A DNA stretch of 64,000 nucleotides from positions 868,001 through 932,000 of the forward strand of contig NZ_JBBYXJ010000002.1 of the NCBI RefSeq assembly GCF_039655775.1, read 5' to 3'. The position numbers and the translations under genes were made by a program. The stretch comes from Iodidimonas sp. SYSU 1G8. GTDB taxonomy: Bacteria; Pseudomonadota; Alphaproteobacteria; SMXS01. Position 1 is the first letter of the stretch. Each line of letters opens with the position of its first letter. A model generated the notes under the pieces. The model was given only the letters and a program-made list of their open reading frames with translations. It searched no databases and had not been told where the DNA came from. Below, piece by piece: positions 48,857 through 60,871 of the stretch.

Positions 48857-49876
48857 GTGGTAGTACAGAAGAACTGGCAGGAACTGATTCGGCCGAACAA
48901 GCTCGAGGTCAAGCCGGGCGTCAACGCGAAGACCAAGGCGACCATCGTCGCCGAGCCGCTCGAGCGTGGATTTGGCCTGACCCTGGGCAACGCGCTGCGG
49001 CGCGTGCTGCTGTCGTCGCTGCAGGGCTCCGCCGTCACTGCCATCCAGATCGATGGCGTGCTGCATGAGTTTTCGTCGATTCCGGGCGTCCGGGAGGATG
49101 TCACGGACATCGTCCTGAACATCAAGTCGCTCGCCCTGAAGATGCATGTCGAAGGTCCCAAGCGCCTGTCGCTGAAGGCCAAGGGTCCGGGCCAGGTGAC
49201 CGCCGCCGACATCAGCGAGCACGCCTCGATCGAGATTCTCAATCCCGATCTGGTGATCTGCACGCTCGACGATGGCGCGGAGATCAACATGGAAATGACC
49301 GTCAACAACGGCAAGGGCTACGTGCCGGCGGACCGCAACCGTCCGGATGACGCGCCGATCGGCCTGATTCCGATCGATGCGTTGTACAGCCCGGTCGTGA
49401 CCGTCGCCTACAAGGTCGAGAACACCCGCGAGGGCCAGGTTCTCGATTACGACAAGCTGACCATGGATGTGGTGACCGACGGGTCGATCAGCCCCGAGGA
49501 TTCCGTCGCCTATGCGGCCCGCATCCTGCAGGACCAACTGCAGCTGTTCGTGAACTTCGAAGAGCCCCGTGAAGTCGTCCGCCGCGAGGAAGAGAAGGAA
49601 CCGGAGTTCAACCGGAACCTGCTCCGCAAGGTCGACGAGCTGGAGCTGTCGGTGCGTTCGGCGAACTGCCTGAAGAACGACAATATCGTCTACATCGGCG
49701 ATCTCATCCAGAAGACCGAGGCGGAGATGCTGCGCACGCCGAACTTCGGCCGCAAGTCGCTGAACGAGATCAAGGAAGTGCTGTCCTCGATGGGCCTCAA
49801 GCTCGGCATGGAAGTGCCGAACTGGCCGCCGGAAAACATCGAAGAGCTGGCGAAGAAACTGGAAAGTGAATACTGA
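48857..49876 (+). CDS. rpoA: DNA-directed RNA polymerase subunit alpha
   Basis: 339 residues from GTG 48857, seven bases after AAGGGG; a TTG at 48824 would add eleven residues but lacks homologue support. N-terminal dimerisation domain ([22 protein letters not shown]) and C-terminal DNA-contacting domain ([37 protein letters not shown]). It assembles the polymerase and binds UP elements. Confidence 0.98.
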   Translation: MVVQKNWQELIRPNKLEVKPGVNAKTKATIVAEPLERGFGLTLGNALRRVLLSSLQGSAVTAIQIDGVLHEFSSIPGVREDVTDIVLNIKSLALKMHVEGPKRLSLKAKGPGQVTAADISEHASIEILNPDLVICTLDDGAEINMEMTVNNGKGYVPADRNRPDDAPIGLIPIDALYSPVVTVAYKVENTREGQVLDYDKLTMDVVTDGSISPEDSVAYAARILQDQLQLFVNFEEPREVVRREEEKEPEFNRNLLRKVDELELSVRSANCLKNDNIVYIGDLIQKTEAEMLRTPNFGRKSLNEIKEVLSSMGLKLGMEVPNWPPENIEELAKKLESEY

Positions 49877-49909
49877 TCGGCCCTAGGCCGTTCATTCGGG
49901 AGATGCGCG

Positions 49910-50338
49910 ATGCGCCATGGTATGTCGGGACGGAAACTCAACCGCGATTCTTCGCATCGCAAGGCTATGTTGCAGAACATGGCCACGGCGCTGATCAAGC
50001 ATGAGCAGATCAAGACCACGCTGCCCAAGGCGAAGGAACTGAAGCCTTACGTCGAAAAGCTGATCACGCTGGGCAAGACCGGCAGCCTGCACGCGCGCCG
50101 TCAGGCCCTGTCGAAGATCCCGGAGAAGAAGATCGTCGACAAGCTGTTCTCGGCCATCGCCGAGCGGTATGCCGACCGTCCGGGTGGGTACACCCGCGTC
50201 CTGAAGGCCGGTTTCCGCTATGGCGACGCCGCGCCGATGGCGATCATCGAGCTGGTCGATCGCGATCCGTCCGCCAAGGGCACCGACGCTGGCCCGACCG
50301 CCGACGAGCGCGAGGACGACGAGGACATGGCTGCATAA
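49910..50338 (+). CDS. rplQ: 50S ribosomal protein L17
   Basis: 142 residues. Core [42 protein letters not shown], and a short acidic C-terminal extension ([12 protein letters not shown]) absent in E. coli. Last ribosomal gene; a strong terminator follows. Confidence 0.98.
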   Translation: MRHGMSGRKLNRDSSHRKAMLQNMATALIKHEQIKTTLPKAKELKPYVEKLITLGKTGSLHARRQALSKIPEKKIVDKLFSAIAERYADRPGGYTRVLKAGFRYGDAAPMAIIELVDRDPSAKGTDAGPTADEREDDEDMAA

Positions 50339-50361
50339 GCAGCCTGTTCCGGAGTTTGTCG

Positions 50362-50387
50362 AAGGGCAGCCCTCGTGGCTGCCCTTT
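50362..50387 (+). terminator. Rho-independent terminator of the alpha operon
   Basis: AAGGGCAGCC (50362-50371) pairs with GGCTGCCCTT (50377-50386) around CTCGT and runs into TTTGCGTTT. It closes the supercluster. Confidence 0.85.
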
Positions 50388-50445
50388 GCGTTTGTGCGTT
50401 TGACGCCTAAATAGAACGCGAGGCAATCGAAGGGGAAATCGGCGA

Positions 50446-51930
50446 ATGAGCAAGCGGTTCACGGGATGGCGCATGGCGCTGGCGGCAGGCGGGATTGCGG
50501 TGGTGGCGGGCGCGGTGGCCATCGGTCACGCCCAGAACGATCAGCCCGCCCGGCTCGCGGCACAGCCGCCCACTGTGCTCGAGCCCGCGCCGGCTGCCCC
50601 GAAAGTTGTACCCCAGACGCCTGCGGTCGTTCAGTACTCCTATGCCCCGCTGATCAGGAAGGTGGCGCCCGCGGTCGTCAATATCTACACGACTCGGACC
50701 GTGAAGAACGCCGGTCCGCTGATCTTCAACGATCCCTTCTTTCAGCAGTTCTTCGGCGACCGCTTCGGCCAGCCGCAGGAACAGAGACAGCAATCGCTGG
50801 GGTCGGGCGTGATCGTGCGTTCCAACGGCGTGGTGGTCACCAATCATCACGTGGTGAAGGGCGCCGACGAGATCGTCGTCGTGCTCAATGACCGTCGTGA
50901 GTTCAAGGCGAAGGTCATCATGGCCGACGAACGCTCGGATCTGGCCGTGCTTCAGGTCGATCCGGGCAAGGCCGACCTGCCGGCGCTGGCGTTCCGTAAT
51001 TCGGATACCATCGAGGTCGGCGACGTCACCTTCGCCATCGGCAACCCCTTCGGTGTGGGTCAGACCGTAACGCACGGTATTGTCTCGGCCGTTGCCCGCA
51101 CTCAGATGGGCGTCAGCGACTATGAATTCTTCATCCAGACGGACGCGGCGATCAACCCCGGTAATTCGGGCGGTGCGCTGGTCGGCCTGGACGGCAAGCT
51201 GTTCGGCATCAACACCATGATCCTGTCGCGCTCCGGCGGCTCGCAGGGCATCGGCTTCGCCATTCCCGCCAACATGGTCGCGCGGGTGGTCGATGCCGCG
51301 CTGACCGACGGCAAGGTCGTGCGCCCCTGGTTCGGCGCGACCGGCCAGGAAATCACCGGCGACCTAGTCGAATCCCTGGGGCTGGATCGCCCCGGCGGCG
51401 TACTGGTCAACGGCATCTATCAGGGCGGCCCCGCGGAAAAAGGCGGGCTGAAGATCGGCGACGTGGTGCTTGAGCTCGATGGCCGCCCCGTGCTCGATCC
51501 GGCCAGCATGGTTTCGCTGCTGGCCAGCCGGCCCGTCGGCGGCAAGGCGGACATCCTCGTCCAGCGTGACGGGCGCGAGCTCAAGCTGACGGTTCCGCTG
51601 GTCGCCGCGCCCGAGGTTCCCAAGCGCGACGAAACCGTTCTGCCGCGCGGACACCTGTTCGCCGGCGCCAAGGTCGCCAACATGTCGCCCGCCCTGGCAG
51701 AGGAACTGCACCTGAGCCCGCTCGATAAGGGCGTGATCGTCACCGGTCTCGAACGGGGAAGCTCCGCCCACCGGGCCGGTCTGCGTCCGGGCGACTACAT
51801 CCTGGCGATCAACAACAAGGATGTGCGCTCGGTGGCCGATCTGAACGCCACCTGGACCGGTTTCACAGGGCCCATGACCGTCAAGGTCAAGCGCGGCGGC
51901 GAGGTGATCACCGCGACCTTCCGCCAGTAG
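50446..51930 (+). CDS. Do/HtrA-family periplasmic serine protease (DegP/DegQ-like)
   Basis: 494 residues. A hydrophobic N-terminal signal (about 10-28) targets the periplasm. The trypsin-like domain shows the triad H135 (TNHHVV), D165 (ERSDLAVLQ) and S241 (NPGNSGGALVG). Two PDZ domains follow (about 300-390 and 405-490, with GVLVNGIYQGGPAEKGGLKIGDV and GLRPGDYILAINNKDV). It degrades or refolds misfolded envelope proteins. It follows the alpha-operon terminator and lies 24 bases before rarA, so it may lead that operon. Confidence 0.94.
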   Translation: MSKRFTGWRMALAAGGIAVVAGAVAIGHAQNDQPARLAAQPPTVLEPAPAAPKVVPQTPAVVQYSYAPLIRKVAPAVVNIYTTRTVKNAGPLIFNDPFFQQFFGDRFGQPQEQRQQSLGSGVIVRSNGVVVTNHHVVKGADEIVVVLNDRREFKAKVIMADERSDLAVLQVDPGKADLPALAFRNSDTIEVGDVTFAIGNPFGVGQTVTHGIVSAVARTQMGVSDYEFFIQTDAAINPGNSGGALVGLDGKLFGINTMILSRSGGSQGIGFAIPANMVARVVDAALTDGKVVRPWFGATGQEITGDLVESLGLDRPGGVLVNGIYQGGPAEKGGLKIGDVVLELDGRPVLDPASMVSLLASRPVGGKADILVQRDGRELKLTVPLVAAPEVPKRDETVLPRGHLFAGAKVANMSPALAEELHLSPLDKGVIVTGLERGSSAHRAGLRPGDYILAINNKDVRSVADLNATWTGFTGPMTVKVKRGGEVITATFRQ

Positions 51931-51954
51931 GGCAGGGAGCCTAAAGTACCCGGC

Positions 51955-53283
51955 ATGACGGACCTTTTTCACAATGCCGGGCTCGAGGCGGGCGCGCCCC
52001 GTCCGCTGGCCGAGCGGCTTCGGCCGGCGCGGATCGAGGATGTGGTCGGGCAGGATCACCTGCTCGGGCCCACGAGCCCGATCGGACGCATGCTCGGCGC
52101 GGGCCGCATGGCCTCGCTAATCCTGTGGGGACCGCCCGGCACGGGCAAGACGACCATCGCGCGCCTGCTGGCCGATCACGTGGACCTGCATTTCGAGCAG
52201 GTCTCGGCGGTGTTCTCCGGCGTCGCCGATCTGCGCAAGGTTTTCGAGACGGCCAAGGCGCGGCGGCGCGACGGCAAGGGCACGCTGTTGTTCGTCGACG
52301 AGATACACCGCTTCAACCGGTCACAGCAGGATGCCTTCCTGCCCTATGTGGAAGACGGCACCGTCATCCTGGTGGGCGCGACCACGGAAAATCCGTCGTT
52401 CGAGCTGAACGCGGCGCTGCTATCTCGCGCGCAGGTGATGGTGCTCAACCGGCTGGACGATGCGGCCATGGAAATAATGCTGAACCGGGCCGAGGCGGAA
52501 CTGGGCCGTCCGTTGCCGCTCGATGCGGATGCCCGGACCGCGCTCAAGGCCATGGCCGATGGTGACGGGCGGTTCCTCTACAACATGGTCGAGGAGATCG
52601 AGGCGCTGGCGCCCGAGACCGCGCCGCTCGACACGGCGGCGTTGGCGAACCTGGTGCAGCGCCGCGCCCCGGTCTACGACAAGGCGCAGGAAGGCCACTA
52701 CAATCTGATCAGCGCGCTGCATAAAAGCCTGCGCGGCTCGGACGTGGACGCGGCGCTCTATTATCTGGCCCGCATGCTGACGGCGGGCGAGGATCCGCTG
52801 TACATCACCCGCCGGCTCGTGCGTTTCGCGGCCGAGGATATCGGCATGGCCGATCCGCAGGCGCTGGTCCAGGCGCTGGCGGCCAAGGACATGTACGATT
52901 TTCTCGGCTCTCCCGAGGGCGAGCTGGGCATCATGCAGGCGGTCGTCTATCTGGGCACCGCGCCCAAATCGAACGCGGTCTATACGGCGGCGAAGATGGC
53001 CAATGCGGCGGCGCGCGAGACCGGCTCGCTGATGCCGCCCAAGCACATCCTCAACGCGCCGACCAAGATGATGAAGACGCTCGGCTACGGCAAAGGCTAT
53101 GAGTACGATCACGATGCGGAAGGCGGTTTCTCCGGCCAGGATTACTTCCCCGAGGACATGCCCCGGCGCCAGTTCTACCGGCCGGTTGAACGGGGCTTCG
53201 AGCGCGACATCCAGAAGCGCCTGGAATACTGGGCCAAGCTGCGCGCCGAGCGACGGGCACGCGAGACCGGCGAGCCATCATGA
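51955..53283 (+). CDS. rarA: Replication-associated recombination protein RarA
   Basis: 442-residue AAA+ ATPase (MgsA/RarA). Walker A GPPGTGKT (59-66), Walker [12 protein letters not shown], sensor-1 [12 protein letters not shown], then the tetramerisation domain ([40 protein letters not shown]). It acts at stalled forks with SSB and RecA. The stop overlaps the next gene by four bases (ATGA), starting a chain of overlapping genes. Confidence 0.95.
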   Translation: MTDLFHNAGLEAGAPRPLAERLRPARIEDVVGQDHLLGPTSPIGRMLGAGRMASLILWGPPGTGKTTIARLLADHVDLHFEQVSAVFSGVADLRKVFETAKARRRDGKGTLLFVDEIHRFNRSQQDAFLPYVEDGTVILVGATTENPSFELNAALLSRAQVMVLNRLDDAAMEIMLNRAEAELGRPLPLDADARTALKAMADGDGRFLYNMVEEIEALAPETAPLDTAALANLVQRRAPVYDKAQEGHYNLISALHKSLRGSDVDAALYYLARMLTAGEDPLYITRRLVRFAAEDIGMADPQALVQALAAKDMYDFLGSPEGELGIMQAVVYLGTAPKSNAVYTAAKMANAAARETGSLMPPKHILNAPTKMMKTLGYGKGYEYDHDAEGGFSGQDYFPEDMPRRQFYRPVERGFERDIQKRLEYWAKLRAERRARETGEPS

Positions 53284-54161
53284 CCGCTTTCGATCTGTTC
53301 GTCGGCATCGACTGGTCCGGCGAACGCGGCACCAGACTGCGGCGCCTGCAGGTCGCGGTTTGCGCGCCCGGCGATGGCGCGCCGGTACTGGTGGCCAATC
53401 CGCGCGGCGGGCCCTGGTCCCGCCCCGATGTCATCCACTGGCTGCTGGCGCGGTCCTCGGCCGCCCGGGTGCTGTGCGGCCTGGATTTCTCCTTCAGCTT
53501 CCCGTGGCAGGATCACCGGGCCTATTTCCCCGGTTTCGCCGACGACCCGGCCGACTACGCCGCCTTCTGGGATCTGGTCGAGGCCATGTGTTTCGACGAC
53601 GAATGCCTGTTCGGCGGCGCTCTGGCCGATGTCGAACCGTTCGCCGATCATTTTCGCCGGGGCATCATGACCGGAGAGGCCTATCGCCGCCGGCTGCGGG
53701 AAACGGAAAGACAGGCGCAGGCCGGCGGACGCGGGACGCCCGAATCCGTGTTCAACATGGTCGGGGCGCGTCAGGTGGGGAAAGCCGCCCTGTCGGGCAT
53801 GCGGGCGCTGCGCTGGCTGAACTCCCATGACGGCGTCGCCATCTGGCCGTTCGAGCCGGCTGACGACGCGCGGCTGGTGGCGGTCGAGGCATTCCCGACC
53901 GCCTTCGTGCGCCTGGCCGGGGAAGGACCCGGCAAGGTGCGCGACCTTTCCCGGCTTGACCGGGTGCTCGCGCATTATGGGTCTCGGGGCGTCGGGGAAG
54001 CGTGGGGCGGCGAGGGCGCGGGCCTCACCGACGACATGACGGATGCGCTGGTCGCGGCCGCCGCGTTGCGGGCCCTGGCGGCCGATCCCGCGATGTGGAA
54101 TCCGCCGGGCTTATCGGATAGTGTGCGCCGCAGCGAAGGCTGGACGTTCGGGATCCTGTGA
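53280..54161 (+). CDS. DUF429-like predicted RNase H-fold nuclease
   Basis: 293 residues with the spaced acidic pattern of DUF429/RNase H-like proteins: VGIDWSGERG (D11), CGLDFSFSFPW, AVEAFPTAF and TDDMTDALVAAAALRAL. No signal or membrane segment. It may be a Holliday-junction-resolvase-related nuclease, but activity is unproven. Overlaps rarA by four bases; its TGA shares one base with the crcB ATG. Association with rarA hints at DNA repair, an inference. Confidence 0.75.
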   Translation: MTAFDLFVGIDWSGERGTRLRRLQVAVCAPGDGAPVLVANPRGGPWSRPDVIHWLLARSSAARVLCGLDFSFSFPWQDHRAYFPGFADDPADYAAFWDLVEAMCFDDECLFGGALADVEPFADHFRRGIMTGEAYRRRLRETERQAQAGGRGTPESVFNMVGARQVGKAALSGMRALRWLNSHDGVAIWPFEPADDARLVAVEAFPTAFVRLAGEGPGKVRDLSRLDRVLAHYGSRGVGEAWGGEGAGLTDDMTDALVAAAALRALAADPAMWNPPGLSDSVRRSEGWTFGIL

Positions 54162-54547
54162 TGAGCAGCTATTATACCTATATGGCGGTGGCGGCCGGCG
54201 GCGCGGCGGGCAGCCTCGCGCGGTTCATGCTGGCCGGCCAGGTCATGCGCTGGACCGGACCCGGTTTCCCCTGGGGCACGCTGACGGTCAATGTGCTGGG
54301 CGGCCTGATCATGGGCATTCTGATCGAACTGTTCGCCGTGAAATTCTCTCCGTCGCCGGCGCTCCAGGCGGGGCTGACCGTCGGCCTGCTCGGCGGCTTC
54401 ACCACCTTTTCATCCTTCTCGCTGGAGACCGTGCTGATGATTCAGCGGAACGAGGTGTTTCCCGCGCTCGCCTATGTCGCCGGCTCGGTCGTCCTGTGCG
54501 TCGCCGCCGTGTTCTTCGGCATGTTCCTTGTGAGGTCCATCCTGTGA
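54161..54547 (+). CDS. crcB: Fluoride channel CrcB/Fluc
   Basis: 128-residue membrane protein with four segments, the dual-topology fluoride exporter. Motifs GGAAGSLARFML, PWGTLTVNVLGG and GGFTTFSSFSLE contain the expected asparagine and phenylalanine/threonine pore residues. ATG 54161 overlaps the upstream stop (TGATG). No fluoride riboswitch is visible; the gene is embedded in an operon. A following rluC overlaps it by four bases (GTGA). Confidence 0.94.
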   Translation: MSSYYTYMAVAAGGAAGSLARFMLAGQVMRWTGPGFPWGTLTVNVLGGLIMGILIELFAVKFSPSPALQAGLTVGLLGGFTTFSSFSLETVLMIQRNEVFPALAYVAGSVVLCVAAVFFGMFLVRSIL

Positions 54548-55512
54548 GCATTGTCGAAACCCGCACCGTCAAACCGGCCGATGCCGACCAGCGCCTCGAC
54601 CGGTGGTTCAAGCAGCATTTTCCCGCGCTGTCCTTCGGTCATCTGCAGAAGCTGCTCCGGACCGGCCAGATCCGCGTCGACGGCAAACGCGCCAAGGCCG
54701 ACTATCGGCTCTCGGCCGGCGACCAGATCCGTATCCCGCCCATGGGCGACATGGCGCTGCCCATGAAAAAGGCCGCGCCGCCGCCGATCCGCGACGCCGA
54801 TGCCCGTCTTCTGCAGGATGCCGTGCTGTTCCGGGACGAGCACGTGATCGTCATCAACAAGCCGCCGGGGCTCGCGGTGCAGGGTGGCACCAGCATCGGC
54901 AAGCATCTCGACGGCATGCTGGACGCGCTGCGTTTCGGCGCGTCCGAGCGGCCGCGCCTCGTGCACCGGCTCGACAAGGATACCAGCGGCGTGCTGGTGC
55001 TCGCGCGCTCCCGGCTCGCGGCCGCGGCGCTGGCCAAGTCTTTCAAGGACCGGACCACCAAGAAAACCTACTGGGCGCTGGTCATCGGCGTGCCGTCGCC
55101 GAACGAGGGCGAGATCACCTCGTTCATGGAAAAGGACGGCGAGGAGGACGAGCGCGTCCGCCCCGGCGACAAGGGGCAGAAGGCGATCACCGAATACAAG
55201 GTCATCGAGGCGGCGGGCAACGCCATGTCGTGGCTGGCGCTGCGGCCGGTGACGGGCCGGACGCATCAGCTGCGCGTGCATTGCGCCCAGCTCGGCACCC
55301 CCATCGTCAGCGACGGCAAGTATGGCGGCGAGGATGCCTTCCGCGACGGCGTATCGGCCAAGCTGCATCTGCATGCGCGTCACATCGCCATTCCGCATCC
55401 CGTGCGCGGCATGATCGACGTGACGGCGCCGCTGCCGCCGCATATGCGCGAGACCTGGTCGCTGTTCGAGTTCGACCCGAACATGAAGCAGGACGTGTTC
55501 GACGATGACTGA
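54544..55512 (+). CDS. rluC: 23S rRNA pseudouridine synthase, RluC/RluD family
   Basis: 322 residues from GTG 54544. An S4 RNA-binding domain (about 14-75) precedes the catalytic domain with D144 in RLVHRLDKDTSGVLVLAR. Motif III region is LRPVTGRTHQLRVHCA. Most like RluC, which modifies positions 955, 2504 and 2580 in E. coli 23S rRNA; RluD cannot be fully excluded. It overlaps crcB by four and the HAD gene by eight bases. Confidence 0.88.
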   Translation: MSIVETRTVKPADADQRLDRWFKQHFPALSFGHLQKLLRTGQIRVDGKRAKADYRLSAGDQIRIPPMGDMALPMKKAAPPPIRDADARLLQDAVLFRDEHVIVINKPPGLAVQGGTSIGKHLDGMLDALRFGASERPRLVHRLDKDTSGVLVLARSRLAAAALAKSFKDRTTKKTYWALVIGVPSPNEGEITSFMEKDGEEDERVRPGDKGQKAITEYKVIEAAGNAMSWLALRPVTGRTHQLRVHCAQLGTPIVSDGKYGGEDAFRDGVSAKLHLHARHIAIPHPVRGMIDVTAPLPPHMRETWSLFEFDPNMKQDVFDDD

Positions 55513-56182
55513 TCTGCGTCTGGTCGTGTTCGATTGCGACGGTACGCTCGTCGACAGCCAGCACGTCATCTTCGCCGCCTTGAGTCATGCGTTCGACGGT
55601 CACGGCATGACCGTGCCCGATCTCGACGCCGTCCGCCGCGTGGTCGGGCTGGGCCTGGTCGAGGCGGTGGAGACGCTCGTGCCGCATCTGGACCGTGCCG
55701 CCCATGTCACCCTGGCCGAATCCTACAAGAACGCGTTCGGTCTGCTGCGCCATGATCCGCTCCATGCCGAACCGCTGTTTCCCGGCGTGCGCGAGGCGCT
55801 GGCCACGCTGGCCGATGCGGGCTACCTGCTCGGCGTCGCCACCGGCAAATCCCGCAAGGGCTTGGCCGCGACGCTGAAAATGCATGATCTGACGGACATG
55901 TTCGTCACGCTGCAAACCGCCGATGATGCGCCGGGCAAGCCCCATCCGGGGATGCTGGAGAACGCCATGCGGGCCACCGGCGCGCGGCCCGCCGACACGG
56001 TCATGGTGGGCGATACGGTGTTCGACATCCGCATGGCCGGCAATGCCGGCACCCATGCGCTGGGCGTGTCCTGGGGCTATCATCCGCCGCACGAGTTGAC
56101 CGCCGCCGGCGCCCGCCACGTGCTGGCGGGATATGACGGCCTGTCGCCCTGGCTGGAGACGCTCTGGGAGCCCGCGGCGTGA
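55505..56182 (+). CDS. HAD-IA hydrolase (phosphoglycolate phosphatase-like)
   Basis: 225 residues. HAD motif I FDCDGTLVDS has nucleophile D10 and acid D12; motif II GVATGKSRKG; motif III GKPHPGM; motif IV MVGDTVFDIRMAG. A phosphatase of the Gph-like group in the cytoplasm. It overlaps rluC by eight and the ATP12 gene by four bases, a neighbour pair common in alphaproteobacteria. Confidence 0.9.
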   Translation: MTDLRLVVFDCDGTLVDSQHVIFAALSHAFDGHGMTVPDLDAVRRVVGLGLVEAVETLVPHLDRAAHVTLAESYKNAFGLLRHDPLHAEPLFPGVREALATLADAGYLLGVATGKSRKGLAATLKMHDLTDMFVTLQTADDAPGKPHPGMLENAMRATGARPADTVMVGDTVFDIRMAGNAGTHALGVSWGYHPPHELTAAGARHVLAGYDGLSPWLETLWEPAA

Positions 56183-56880
56183 AGCGCTTCTACAAGCATG
56201 TCGCCGTGGAGCCCGCGCCAGGCGGTTTCGCCGTGCATCTGGACGGAAAGCCGATCCGCACGCCGGCCAAGGCGCCGCTGGTGCTGCCGTCCCTTGCCCT
56301 GGCCAGACAGGTCGCGGCGGAATGGGACGCGCAGGAGACCGAGATCCGGCCTCACCTGATGCCCATGACGGGGCTCTCCAACGCGGCGCTGGATCTGATG
56401 CGCCTGCGCCGGGGCGATATCGTCGCCAACACGGCGGCCTATGCGGCGACGGATCTGCTGTGCTACCGGGCCGAGGCGCCGCAGGGCCTGAGAGCCCGGC
56501 AGGACCAGAGCTGGCACCCGCTGATCGACTGGGCGCAAGGCGCGCTCGGCCTGCGCTTCGTGGTTACCCAAGGCATCATCCCGGTGGATCAGGAGCCCGG
56601 CCTCGTCGAGACGGTCCGGCTGCTGCTCGATGCCTATGATGATTTCACCATGGTCGCGGCCCACAAGCTGACCCACGGCACCGGGTCGGTTGTGTTGGCG
56701 CTGGCCGTGGTCGAGGGCCGGTTGACGGCGGCGGAGGCTTTCGACATCAGCGCGATCGACGAGTTCTGGCAGGAAGAGTTCTGGGGGATCGACGAGGAGG
56801 CGGCCGAACATCGGGCGCTGCGCCGTCAGGATATTGTCGACGCGGCGGAATTCATGGCCCTGGCCCGCGCCGAGCCGTGA
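56179..56880 (+). CDS. ATP12-family F1-ATPase assembly chaperone
   Basis: 233 residues from GTG 56179, overlapping the HAD stop. Starts KRFYKHVAVEPAPGGFAVHLDGKPIRTP and has the family motifs EWDAQETEIRPHLMPMTGLSNAALD and DLLCYRAEAP. ATP12 helps assemble the F1 alpha subunit and is found in alphaproteobacteria and mitochondria, which supports the taxonomic call. Last gene of the rarA-to-ATP12 chain. Confidence 0.92.
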   Translation: MKRFYKHVAVEPAPGGFAVHLDGKPIRTPAKAPLVLPSLALARQVAAEWDAQETEIRPHLMPMTGLSNAALDLMRLRRGDIVANTAAYAATDLLCYRAEAPQGLRARQDQSWHPLIDWAQGALGLRFVVTQGIIPVDQEPGLVETVRLLLDAYDDFTMVAAHKLTHGTGSVVLALAVVEGRLTAAEAFDISAIDEFWQEEFWGIDEEAAEHRALRRQDIVDAAEFMALARAEP

Positions 56881-56934
56881 ATTTTCGCGCGGCCCGGCCC
56901 CAGTAAAGGGCCTGTCACGCAGCTGCGAGATTCT

Positions 56935-56951
56935 GTTACAAAGGCCGTAAC
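56935..56951. promoter_or_regulatory. Dyad GTTAC-N7-GTAAC upstream of pccB
   Basis: A perfect 5-bp inverted repeat with a seven-base spacer lies 85 bases before pccB, and TGCTATAT (56954-56961) just after it resembles a -10. It could be an operator for the carboxylase operon. Confidence 0.35.
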
Positions 56952-57035
56952 CTTGCTATATGGTCGCACCCGAATTGCCGGTCGCCGGACCGGTCTCTCC
57001 ATTAATGAACAAACAATCGTTGGGGGTATCCCACC

Positions 57036-58568
<1,533 letters not shown>

Positions 58569-58586
58569 GGCCAGGGGAGGAAGCCC

Positions 58587-60575
<1,989 letters not shown>

Positions 60576-60583
60576 GCCGTGTC

Positions 60584-60862
60584 CTGAGCAGAACCGTCAA
60601 ATCGACCATCCGGGGCCGCGTCCAGGGCGTCGGCTTCCGGATGTGGGTCCAGCGCGAGGCCGCACGGCGCGGCATTCGCGGCTGGGTGCGCAACAAGCCC
60701 GACGGCAGCGTCGAGGCCGTGTTCAGCGGCAGCAACGACGACGTCATCGACATGATGATGGCCTGCTATCTCGGGCCGCCCGGCGCAAAGGTCATCGAGG
60801 TGGTGTCCGATCCCTGCAAGGACGTTCCCGGCGATGGCTTCGAGGTTATCGAGACGGCCTGA
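60584..60862 (+). CDS. acyP: Acylphosphatase (start unusual)
   Basis: A 92-residue acylphosphatase: STIRGRVQGVGFRMWVQREA with the catalytic arginine and GWVRNKPDGSVEAVFSG with the catalytic asparagine, ending KDVPGDGFEVIETA. It cleaves acyl phosphates. No ATG, GTG or TTG exists in frame between the pccA stop and the domain; CTG 60584, seven bases after AATAGG, fits length best. The alternative ATG 60377 lies deep inside pccA and adds 69 residues of frame-shifted pccA. The function call is secure; the start is not. Confidence 0.8.
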   Translation: MSRTVKSTIRGRVQGVGFRMWVQREAARRGIRGWVRNKPDGSVEAVFSGSNDDVIDMMMACYLGPPGAKVIEVVSDPCKDVPGDGFEVIETA

Positions 60863-60871
60863 GGCCTGTCC

